Shown piece after piece: positions 12,072 to 21,892 of a stretch of DNA of 64,000 bases. How positions within the stretch are numbered: the stretch's first letter is position 1; each line of letters begins with the position of its first letter. Made by a program: the position numbers and the translations under genes. This stretch comes from Hawksworthiomyces lignivorus (Eukaryota > Ascomycota > Sordariomycetes > Ophiostomatales > Ophiostomataceae): contig NTMA01000074.1 in assembly GCA_002917075.1 (NCBI GenBank), positions 1-64,000 of the forward strand, written 5' to 3'. The notes under the pieces were generated by a model that saw only the letters and a list, made by a program, of their open reading frames with translations, ran no database searches and was not told the origin of the DNA.

Positions 12072-12900
12072 AGAAGCGATCTAATCCGTACGGTCCAAAA
12101 GGCTAGACCCCATGCAGTCTTGGTACGAATTCGTCGCCACTAAAAAGCCCATTGGATCCGATCTTTTCAATAGAGCATTAAGACAGGCAGCGCGACAGCG
12201 AGGCGGCGAACTGCCCCTTAGCGCCTGACAACGAATAGATAGGCAACACTCGAAGTGACCGCCAATGACCTACGCACACCTCGCGTATCGCATAGCCGCG
12301 CCTCCTCATCCAACAGCGGGCAGGACAGTTACGCGCTTGCGATGTACCATCCGTCTTTTGTATTTTTCACCGTTGCCAATACTCCACAACCTCAGCTGCA
12401 TCGGCTGCACCCAGAAGCAGGACGCCCTTGGCTGTTAGAGAAGGCGGTGATGCAAGTAACATTGGTGCATGCACCTGCAATCAGAAGAAAGATATTGTTT
12501 CTAGACATATGCAACCACACAAGCTGCTGCATTCCTGTCTTGCATATCTGGAAGGCATACGTTTTACGAAAAGAAAGAGTCATAATTTAATTTAATACCA
12601 ATAAATTTAAGCTATTCTGTTCAGTGGGGACTGCTGCCTGGACATCATCTTAATTACGGTGTGCAGTGCGGTGTGGTCCGGTTGTCATACTGTGCAAGAA
12701 ACATGGTACTTTACCTTGGGTCAATCTTTCGCGGCTTTGGGAAAGGAAAAACTTGCACAATTGACCATTAAATACGCAGGAAGCTTCACGCTACTCCGTA
12801 ATTGGCAAGTTTCCATTAATTATCTTCCTCAGCACCATCTCGAAGCGCATTAAGGGAGGAGTCGTACGCTGGATTGCAGCCTTGTATCTGTATATAAACC
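12072..12900. other. downstream spacer with possible lost C-terminal codons
   Basis: The first 40 bases keep a coding look in a frame shifted from the gene upstream, ending RSNPYGPKG and then TAG. The rest has only short frames, such as 12255-12590, without a recognisable domain. It leads into decayed coding fragments beginning near 12900. Confidence 0.4.
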
Positions 12901-13131
12901 AGAAATTTTGCCGTGGGTGTTTGTGGAGTGCGATGCGATGTAATTATCAAGACACCTAGACCAACATCAGCCACGTGTGAATTATCGTGAAAGATCTCAG
13001 GTATCAAAATTGATCCCTTCTCTCCAGTTACAGCATATGGCCGCAGAATCTTGCCAAGAAAGAAGCTACATGAGGCCTTTATCTTGCCAGTAACCAGAAA
13101 GCGCCTGCATTCAATTCACGGTTTTCAGCAA
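12901..13131 (+). pseudogene. decayed coding fragment of unknown family
   Basis: One plus-strand frame reads as protein-like sequence for about 77 codons, interrupted by TGA at 12988-12990 and ended by consecutive TAA and TAG codons at 13132-13137. Fragments such as GVRCDVIIKTPRPTSATCE and IDPFSPVTAYGRRILPRKK have balanced, non-repetitive composition. No family is recognised and no start codon is associated. It may belong to the same lost gene as the fragment at 13262-13697, or to a different one. Confidence 0.25.
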
Positions 13132-13261
13132 TAATAGCAGTCGAATATCTTTTGCCGTTTTATTATGCAAGGCTACATAGGTATTACTACCCGCCACCAC
13201 TGTTATAACAGGTGGCATAGACCAAAACACCTCGGGGATACAGTCGGGCATATGAAGTGAG

Positions 13262-13697
13262 ATGTGGGATACGGCGGATCAGAATGATTTGTTTATCCTC
13301 GATATGGGTGAAATCTTAGTTATGTCTTTAACTAATCTATATTCTAAAAAAATTGGTCCGTCACATAATAAGAGTGCCATGAAACTGATGGAGAGTTCAC
13401 GTTATTAACGCGATGCTGGAGCACATCAACGATTTATAGGTGGCAAAAAATAGACTCTGGACACTGGGCAGGCGGTTCCAATGCATGCGCCTCACATAGG
13501 AGAAGAGTCAGGATTGGTCCTTGTTATATAATGCTATCAACGGTTACAAGTCAATTTTGCAAGATCTGCTAGACGGATATGAAGAGGCTCCTATTATGTT
13601 TGGAGCGCTTGTTTATTGTGAGAGTCGGCTCCAACGCTTCTTCGACCACGACGAAGTATTGAAAGCTCTTGAGGCTGGGAAGGAGGGACTGCTATGA
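13262..13697 (+). pseudogene. frameshifted gene remnant with in-frame TAG codons
   Basis: The segment starts with 48 open codons from the ATG at 13262 (MWDTADQNDLFILDMGEILV at the start) that end in TAA at 13406. The coding look continues in the +1 frame from about 13401 to a TGA at 13695-13697, with the stretches NAINGYKSILQDLLDGYEE and FGALVYCESRLQRFFDHDE. This second frame carries TAG at 13437-13439 and 13497-13499. CAG-to-TAG is the classic outcome of repeat-induced point mutation. The conserved look, frameshift and stops together mark a dead copy. An ankyrin-type or helical-repeat origin is possible but unproven. Confidence 0.45.
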
Positions 13698-13844
13698 TAT
13701 TAAATAAAATATGAGTACAATAGCCGATATCTGTATAAGACTAACTCTTTATGGTTTCGCTTTGCAGAGTTAATAGTTCTTGTGCGAAATACTAGTCTAC
13801 CATAGTCATTGTGTCACAAATAGCGTCCTCGACATAGCCTACAT

Positions 13845-15188
13845 TCACTGGGTACCCAGCAACTCGCCCACGAGAATGTCTTTCACTTCTTCCAGGTACT
13901 TTTCAATATTATCTGGCTCTTCATAACCACTGTTAAAGCTGTAAACAAGTCTCAGCTGGCCCCGGAATGTGTAAATTAGGAACATGCTCATCCCTAGCAC
14001 AACGTCCACGCCCATTTTAATTTCAGTGACCCGGATGCCTCTGTCGTATTCCCGACTTAGGTAGCGCTCGACAATTCCGAGACTGCTGACAAGAGCGTCC
14101 GTAGAGATAGGCTGGGCGAGGAACTCTGGTGTCTGCACCAGCTGGCACAGTGTGCGTGTAAAATGGCTTCGCAGTTTCAGGTAGTCGGCATTATCGCCTT
14201 TGAACGACGTTTGGTAGTAGGCGTGGAGAGACTGCGCCGTGTCGTCGTACTCGGCCGGCAGGTTCATGATGAAAGGCAGCGGAGAGTAGTACACTGCTAC
14301 GGCATACTGGCTCGAGTTGTGCGGCGCGGGCAGGTACGGGCGCAAGTTGAACTGGCTTGCCGTCACGTACTGGGTAGCCTCGGACTCTGGGTCGGCGTGC
14401 TTTATAATGGCGCTGATGTAGGCAGCATGGACCGCAGCCGTCACCGTGATGCCCTTTGCCTTGCAGGCCTGGATGAGCGCTGCCGTGGTGCTGGCGGGAA
14501 AGACGAGCTCGCTGTTCTGGCACTGGCCAAACGGCGCTGCTCCGACCTTGGAGACCGGCCCGATGCCCGGCAGCGCTGCCGCCCAGTTCATGCACAATGT
14601 GTTTGACTTCTGCTCTTCTTCGTCTGTCAAGCCGTCGGTGTGCCCAAGCACCTCTTCCATGGTGTCTGCGAGACGGGCCGGCTCGTCACCAAATTTGATG
14701 TCTGGCGTGGGATGAGCCAGGGCGTTGAGATAGCTGTGCCAGAAGAGCAGCATCCCGATGCCGTCGAGAGTGTGGTGGTGGCCGCGGAGGACAAGCTCGG
14801 AAGACCGCGGTATGTAGTACAGCGTCGCCTGGCGGATGGGCGATACAGACTTGTAGAGCTCTTCGGCGTCGGCGGTCGTGGAGACAATAAACGTCGAAGC
14901 GAGCCACTCCTGCAGCGCCGCATCGTCGGGAACCTCATAGACCCTTTTCATGCCTTCCACAGTGGTAGCTATCTGAGGCTGCTCGTACCGAATCTGCGTC
15001 CAGGCTTGCTGGAGAGCTGTCGTGGGATCTGAGAGAGGCAATTCAAGCTTGACCTTGGAGAACAACGTATAATGTTCGTGGCCATCGCACAGGCTTGCGG
15101 TCATATTGCCTATGACGACAAAATAGCCTTCCATGCCGTCCAGCGGACGTTCCCAGCGATTGTCAGAGACTTTCATCCACTCCGTCAT
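13845..15188 (-). CDS. Tri3-like / condensation-type acyltransferase
   Basis: This predicted acyl-CoA-dependent O- or N-acyltransferase is intronless and 447 residues long. The HHxxxDG active-site motif appears as HHHTLDG at residues 137-143, in the position expected for the catalytic His of the condensation/BAHD-like superfamily. The start (WMKVSDNRWERPLDGMEGYF) resembles fungal trichothecene 15-O-acetyltransferase (Tri3) family proteins, where a WxRPLxxxE element opens the fold. No DFGWG motif of plant BAHD enzymes is seen. There is no terpene cyclase, P450, PKS, NRPS or transporter nearby in the window, so the substrate is unknown and trichothecene acetylation is not implied. The ATG at 15188 is first in frame. 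Codon use is less GC-biased than in the core genes to the right. Confidence 0.75.
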   Translation of the reverse strand: MTEWMKVSDNRWERPLDGMEGYFVVIGNMTASLCDGHEHYTLFSKVKLELPLSDPTTALQQAWTQIRYEQPQIATTVEGMKRVYEVPDDAALQEWLASTFIVSTTADAEELYKSVSPIRQATLYYIPRSSELVLRGHHHTLDGIGMLLFWHSYLNALAHPTPDIKFGDEPARLADTMEEVLGHTDGLTDEEEQKSNTLCMNWAAALPGIGPVSKVGAAPFGQCQNSELVFPASTTAALIQACKAKGITVTAAVHAAYISAIIKHADPESEATQYVTASQFNLRPYLPAPHNSSQYAVAVYYSPLPFIMNLPAEYDDTAQSLHAYYQTSFKGDNADYLKLRSHFTRTLCQLVQTPEFLAQPISTDALVSSLGIVERYLSREYDRGIRVTEIKMGVDVVLGMSMFLIYTFRGQLRLVYSFNSGYEEPDNIEKYLEEVKDILVGELLGTQ

Positions 15189-17070
15189 TGTGAATCACTT
15201 GGCTGAAATTTAAATATACTAGAGACGAGTTTAATCGATGAGATTACTGTAAAATGATTCAATTAAGATGTCTACACTTGCTACTTTTATAAGATCGCTA
15301 GCAAAGGCACAAACGGCGTACATGGACTCAGATTTCACTATCACAAAGTGATCAACGGTGATCTACGTTACCCTGCTAACAATAGCTGATGCTCCTCGAC
15401 CCCTGTTTTTCTGTGCAGGTATTTCTCAGTTCCAAGGCAGATTTATCGTTGCCATAAGAGTGACACTTTTGTGTCTAGGATGTTGTATTCCAGAGCCATA
15501 GCCTCGAAGTATGCGAACTGTCCTATGGCGGCCATGATTATTGTGGAAACGCCGATAATCGAGCGCTCATCTCGGGGACAGCTCATATCTAGTGAGGCCA
15601 TTCCAGCTCTAGGTCTTACTATCGGAAGCGCGGCAAACACAGGTAAGAGCAGTACTACCACAGTTTGCAAGCGCCCTTAGTTTAACCAGGCCACATCTCG
15701 CGCGTTTTCATATAGGATTTGCTGCGCAACTCTGTAAAGCTACGTCTTACTGTTCGACAACAAGGCTGCTTCGTATTTCAGCCAATCTCTTGTCTTGCGT
15801 TTTGCTGTGCCTGCTTACTCGAAAGCAACTCTAGAAAACACTAAAGCACACGTGCTTCTAAGATACGATGTTGGACGGGCCGCAGCATCTCACCTTCAAA
15901 TCCTTTCGAATTTCCTGCGGCGCTAATTCTACGCGCACTCTATATGCAGGACTTTCGCACTATTCTATTGCTAATGGCCAATTCTGCCTTTCCCTCTTGA
16001 TGTCCTAGCTTTATATGGAGCCCTTTTTATAATAAATATATGTGTGTGTAAATATACGTAAATGAATATCTATACTCTGGTTAAGACACAGAACAAACAT
16101 ATACAAAGCACGTCTCCATATAAAGATTTTTATATTCGCAGTGACCTAGCCCTTGGTCAAGATATCGCAAGGCTACAGTTGTGCGACACAGAGTTCATCG
16201 TTGTGGACTTTTCTCTAAGAGTCCCCGCTGTAACAGCTAGGTCGCAAGGTCGTAGTATGATACAAATAGTACTTTCGTCGTATTTAACAGGCTAGGACAA
16301 CGTATGTGATAGACCAGCGCTCATGCAAAATAGACATCTTTAAATACGAATTACCAAATCCAATTCGAATGTGTCTGGTAGTAAGTTAGCCCGTATAGCA
16401 TCGCAGCTTAATACAATGTGTCCAATTCAAATCTAGTTTGAAAAGCAGTGACGGAGATCTGAGTGAAATATAATATTGCGGACATCCCGCGGCAGTGAAG
16501 CCTCAGCACTAGTGAATGAATGTCATGTCCTTTGGGATTTGAATCCTAGTTTCCCAGCTGCTGAGAAAGGACCAAGAAAGACGCACAGATACAGACGACT
16601 ACAGACAGTGCCATGGGTAGGCCGATACTACCAAAAAAAAAAAAAAAAAAAAAACACGGAGAATAAACGCAGTGGAATAAACATCGCTCAGTTCGCTAAG
16701 TTGAGAGTAGAGACATTGGCAGTGAACATATTTGTAAAGTTCTTTTCGAGAACTGCAAAGGGGCAAAATAGAGTGCCTAAGATCCCTGTGAACTCCCGTG
16801 TCTAATATTCAACGCAGATCATCTTGTATTGTTAGGCCAGTTACAGAGCAATTTAGCCACTATAAAATCGGAGATAGCTGCCTAGATCTCCCTATGACGC
16901 CACTACAGCCTAGCACCTTCACGTGCTCACGTAACGCGGTTTTAGGTAACGTCAATTAAAGCCTTTTAGCGTCGACGCGTTCAAGCAGGCTTAACGTGTA
17001 TTAATTGCCTCCAGCTCTCACAAGCACAGGCAAAATCCACACTGCCAATGCGCCACTCAACAAGACGATC
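15189..17070. other. spacer between acyltransferase and SNF2 gene
   Basis: No gene is recognised. A minus-strand frame at 15443-15670 begins with a hydrophobic run (VVVLLLPVFAALPIV) and a plus-strand frame overlaps it, but neither has a convincing domain. An A tract of about 20 bases sits near 16634-16653. The last few hundred bases should contain the SNF2 promoter. The frame of that gene is closed upstream by TAA at 17002-17004. Confidence 0.45.
16527..16572. repeat. inverted-repeat hairpin with tRNA-like T-arm
   Basis: A 7-bp perfect inverted repeat (GTCCTTT / AAAGGAC) encloses 32 bases that contain GGGATTTGAATCC, itself able to fold and resembling a tRNA T-arm on the minus strand. It is far too short for a tRNA. 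It could be a short-element relic or chance. Confidence 0.3.
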
Positions 17071-20000
17071 ATGGCAGCGCGCAGCGCTGTTGTTGGACGC
17101 AACAGCATCGTTATTGACGATGATTCGACCGCATCCGACCTAGATCTAGACGACGAGCTAGAGCCGTTTAGACCACCGCCAGCGCTCAGCACAGGCATAA
17201 AAAGACGACGGCAGAGTGGGGGTGAATCTCTTGCAGGAGCCAAAGAAGAAAGAGACGACGACAAAGAGGAGCAAGTCGACGTCAAGGTAGAATGGACTGA
17301 TGATTCTGATGGTGCCTATGAGCGCCTGAAGAAGCGCAAACGGGCATCAGGGCGGGGCAGAGGACGAGGGCGGGGCCGCGGAGGAACTACAGCTGCAGGC
17401 CGGAAGACGGATGGAGACGGCAAGGGGAAACAAAAGGTAGCTGCACCATCAAGAGCTTCGTCCAGTCACAGAACTAGATCGCACAAGCGGTCGATACGTA
17501 AGACGGGGGTTCTGAATGATGATAGCGACAGCTCTACGCCTGACGAGCATGGCGACGAGGAAGATGACAACCCAGACATGCCGGATTACCTCAAGCAGCG
17601 CCGGCGCGAGTTTCAAGACAAGCTGGCCATTCTGAAAGATGCGGGCCTGCGCTTGCCGCCAGACTACACTGACATCTACTTTTCTGATGATGACAACGTC
17701 CTTAGCCGTCACCAGCGGCCATCGTCCAAACCCACCGTAATTGGCATCGGCAGCAGCCGCAGCAGCAGTGGCCGCCAGTCAGCAGCAAGCGGATCCGGGC
17801 CCCCGCCCCTCCAAGAAAGGCCGCAATTTGATGCCAGCGTGCAGCCGTCTCGCGAAAAGAAGGACATTGTGCTGCAGTACTCGGCTGGCGTCATCCCGGG
17901 CTGCATTGCCCAGTACCTGCGCGACTACCAGGTGGCGGGCGTGCAGTTCCTGCACCGGCTCTTCGTCTACCAGCAGGGCGGCATCCTGGGCGACGACATG
18001 GGCCTGGGCAAGACCGTGCAGGTGGCCGCTTTTCTGACGGCGGCCTTTGGCAAGACGGGCGACGAGCGCGACGCCAAGCGCATGCGCAAGATGCGGCGGG
18101 CCGAGCCCGTGGGCGGCCCCGGAGGCGGCGGCGGCGGGAACGACGCGGACGGCCGCTGGTACCCCGTCGTGCTGGTGGTGTGCCCCGGGTCGCTGATCCA
18201 GAACTGGCGCAGCGAGCTGGCGCGGTGGGGCTGGTGGCACGTGGACGTGTACCACGGGCCGGGCAAGGAGGACGTGCTGCAGGCGGCGCGGGCGGGGCGG
18301 CTGGAGATCATGGTGACGACGTACGCGACGTACAAGAACCACCGGGAGCGCATCAACGCGGTGCGGTGGGACGCGGTGGTGGCGGACGAGTGCCACGTGC
18401 TCAAGGAGCGCAGCGCGGAGACGACGCGCGCCATGAACGAGGTCAACGCGCTGTGCCGCATCGGCCTGACGGGCACCGCCATCCAGAACCGCTACGAGGA
18501 GCTGTGGACGCTGCTGCACTGGACCAACCCGGGCCACTTTGGCACGCTGGCCGAGTGGCGCCACACCATCAGCCGCCCGCTGGCCATCGGCCAGTCCCAC
18601 GACGCCACCCTGTACCAGCTGAGCCTGGCGCGCCGCACCGCCAAGAAGCTCGTGCAGAACCTGCTGCCGGGCTTCTTCCTGCGCCGCATGAAGTCGCTCA
18701 TCGCCCACCAGCTGCCGCGCAAGACCGACCGCGTCGTCTTCTGCCCGCTGACCGACCGCCAGAGCCGCGCCTACGACAACTTTATCCGCAGCGACCAGGT
18801 CTGCCAGCTGCGCGCCGTCTCCGACCCCTGCGACTGCGGCTCCGGCGCCAAGCGCGGCTGGTGCTGCCACCGCTACCTGGCCGACGGCGAGACCACCTGG
18901 TTCAGTCTCGTCTTCCCCACCATCCAGAACCTGCTGAAGCTGGCCAACCACCTAATCCTGCTCATCCCGTCCGCGGACGGGGTGGTCGGGACGGCCGGCG
19001 CCGCGGCTAGCGACAACAACAAAAAAGAAAGCGACAGCGATAGTGACAACCCCAGCGCGCCCACAGCGGTTGCCGCTCCGAGGGCGGCCTCCGCCGCGCG
19101 CGCGGCCGCGGAGCGGCACGAGCGGGCGATGCGGGTGCTGCAGATCTGCGTGCCGGACGAGTGGGCGGAGCTGTACCGGCACCGCGACTCGCTGGTGAAC
19201 CTGGCCAACCCCGAGTTCTGCGGCAAGTGGAAGGTGCTGCGCAAGCTGCTGCGGTTCTGGCACGAGAGCGGCGACAAGGTGCTCGTGTTCTCGCACAACG
19301 TGCGGCTGCTGCGCATCCTGCGCCACCTGTTCCACAACACGAGCTACAGCGTCAGCTACCTGGACGGCAGCCTGTCGTACGACGACCGCCAGCGGGTCGT
19401 CGACGACTTCAACAGCGACCCGGCCCAGTTCGTCTTCCTCATCTCCACCAAGGCCGGCGGCGTCGGCCTCAACATCACCTCCGCCAACAAGGTCGTCATC
19501 TTCGACCCCCACTGGAACCCGGCCTACGACCTGCAGGCCCAGGACCGCGCCTACCGCATCGGCCAGGTGCGCGACGTCGACGTCTTCCGCCTCGTCTCGG
19601 CCGGCACCATCGAGGAGATCGTCTACGCCCGCCAGATCTACAAGCAGCAGCAGGCCAACATCGGCTACAGCGCCTCCACCGAGCGCCGCTACTTCCGCGG
19701 CGTCCAGCAGGACAGCGAGCGCAAGGGTGAGATCTTTGGCCTCGACAACCTCTTCACCTTCCGCGCCGACCAGGTCGTCCTACGCGACATTGTCAACAAG
19801 ACCAACATCGCCGAGGCCAAGGCCGGCGTTCACCTGACCTCCATCGACATGGAGCGCGCCGCCGCCGACGACGAGACCGCCGTGCTCGTGAAGCTCGAGG
19901 GCGCAGCGGCCTCTGGCGGAGCTGGCGGAGCTGGCGGAGCTGGCGGAGCTGGCGGCGCCGGCGGCAGCGGGGACGCGCTCAGCCGGCTCGCCGAGGGGCT

Positions 20001-20427
20001 GGATGGCAGCGCGGACAGAAGCAAGGTCGCGAAGAGCGGCGGCGGCGACGATGAAGAGGCGGCCGCCGCCGGCGCCGCAAAGGGCAAGCCGAAGAGCGAC
20101 GCCATTCAGGCCATCCTGGCCAGCGCCGGTGTCGAGTACACGCACGACAACTCGGAGGTCATCGGCAGCAGCCGCGTCGAAGAGCAGCTGTCGCGGCGGG
20201 CTGAGCGCGTCCTGGCCGAAGAGGAGGAGGCGGAGGAGGAAGAGGAGGAGGAGGAGGACCAACAAGGCCAGCAAGGCGAGGACGGCGAAGACCTAGACGG
20301 CGCGTCCCACGCGCGCAGCGGCCGCCACCGCCGACGTACCCGCGACGTCGACCACGACACGAGCGCCGACCTGAGCATGCTGCTGGCCGACACCAGTGCC
20401 GCCTTCGTCGCCGCGGGCGACCTAGCT

Positions 20428-20458
<31 letters not shown>

Positions 20459-21300
20459 GCAGCCTCCTCGCCCTACTTCCGCCGGGCTTCCGCTTCCGCT
20501 ACAACCCGCCGCCCGACGTGCGGCGCCGCCAGTTCTGCACCATGGCACGCGAGGCAGGGTTCGCCAACGCAACCGACTTTGCGCTCGTTGTCGAGGGCTG
20601 GACGCCCGAGCAGCGGCGGCAGTGCCTCGAGGGCTTCTACCAGAAGCGGGTGGCCCGGGTGCGGGATCTGCTGGAGGAAGAGCGCCAGACCGAGAGCGAG
20701 GCAGAGGCGGAGGAGGAGGACAGAGGGCAGGCAGAAGAGGGAGAGACTAGTGAGCACGAAGAAGACCAGAGACTGTTGATGGCAAAGAAAGAGATTCGAA
20801 AAGAAGAGGAAGATCGGAAGCCGACTCTCTCCAAGATCAAAATGGAGAAAATAGAAGACGAAGACGACGACTACCAAGAGCCAGCTCTTCCAACAATTCC
20901 GAGGATCAAGAAGGAACCCTCAAAAGATGAAGCCCTTCGCAGGACGGGCATTCTCTCGGCTGTTGGAGTTAAGCAGGAAGACGACAGTAAGCATCGGATA
21001 CTACTAGATGATAATGACGACGCCACGACGACGGATGGGATGGACGATAACGACGAGGACGACGGAAAAGTGAGCATGGTCCGGGAAGCTACACCTGTGA
21101 AGATCAAACGGGAGGACGCCGATGACCGTCGCATTGTTATCCTTTCGAGCAGCCCAGCCCAAGCACGAGTGAAGGCAGAACCCAAGGCAGAGAACTACGG
21201 CAGTGACGAGAAAGACATAGACATGATGTCTCTCCCTCTAATCAAAACAGAGATTGGAGATAGCGGCGACGAAGACACGGATGAGACGGACGAACTTTGA
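17071..21300 (+). CDS. SNF2-family DNA-dependent ATPase, ERCC6L2-like
   Basis: This is a nuclear SWI2/SNF2 translocase of 1409 residues in one exon, starting at the ATG at 17071. The acidic, disordered N-terminus contains an RGRGRGRGRG run. Helicase motif I DDMGLGKT lies near residues 307-315, the DEAH-box equivalent DECH near 440, and the C-terminal helicase lobe (VFLISTKAGGVGLNI, then DRAYRIGQ) at about 720-845. After the ATPase comes a segment reading EYTHDNSEVIGSSR, which matches the conserved region that separates ERCC6L2/Rad26-like proteins from other SNF2 classes. Human ERCC6L2 acts in DNA double-strand-break and transcription-linked repair; that role is transferred by family, not shown here. 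Low-complexity inserts include a 9-nt repeat coding Gly-Ala-Gly around 19911 and an unbroken Glu run near 20220. The tail is acidic with repeated SUMO-like IKxE sites (KIKMEKIE, RIKKEP, VKQED, IKRED, IKTEI). Confidence 0.9.
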
Positions 21301-21892
21301 GGCGTAGTCTTTGACCCGCCATGGCGAACATTCAGGATTTTTGGCTTCTTCGTTTTCAGAATATGATACCCCTTATTTACTTTTCAATTTTGTGTTCCTT
21401 TCTTTATGTATGTTAGATCTCGCCTGTACGATACGATACGCTCTTGCATCATAACGGTTCTCAAGAAGACGTTGGTGATAAATAAAATGTATTCAAATTA
21501 AAGCCAAATCATCCGCCTAGATCCTGCCATGACATGCACTGGAAGAAGAAAAAAAGAAGGCAACATCATCTCGTTTTTTTTCCGTCATGGATCTTATTCC
21601 ATCCATCGTAAACCCCAATTGATTTCCGGAACTTGTAGGAAAAGACTCCCCTCCTATCTGTTTTCTTTTTCCTTCTGTTGTTGATTTCTGTTCCCGTCCC
21701 ATAAACACACTGCTGGCCATATCCCCATGTAAACATCACATGAAACAAAAGCAAAAAAAAAAAAAAGTACAAAACCCAATTCCACCGGAACCAATTCCAC
21801 CGGAGACCATAGATAAGGAGAAAAAGATTATCCTCCGAGGTCTCCGTTATCTTACATGTCCTTCATTCCCTTCCGCAGTTGCATATCCAATT
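21301..21892. other. convergent 3' region
   Basis: The SNF2 gene ends at 21300 and the NASP-like gene, coming from the right, ends at 21893, so this stretch holds the two 3' untranslated regions. It has T-rich and A-rich runs and no coding sequence I can support. Confidence 0.6.
21481..21486 (+). terminator. AATAAA poly(A) signal of the SNF2 gene
   Basis: A perfect AATAAA hexamer lies 181 bases after the SNF2 stop codon, in AT-rich sequence. The position is reasonable for a fungal cleavage and polyadenylation site. Confidence 0.5.

Noticed and set aside
13845..15188. Trichothecene cluster
   Set aside because: Only one acyltransferase-like gene is present; no other pathway gene lies in the window.
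15443..15680. Transporter fragment
   Set aside because: Overlapping open frames on both strands show a hydrophobic run but no family motif, so neither strand is favoured.
17005..17070. N-terminal extension of the SNF2 protein
   Set aside because: The extra 22 codons begin with TTG, not ATG, and lie directly after an in-frame TAA. The first ATG is at 17071.
17779..18951. 390-codon minus-strand frame inside the SNF2 gene
   Set aside because: Shadow of the GC-rich helicase sequence; no motifs and low-complexity Val/Ala/Gln/Arg product.
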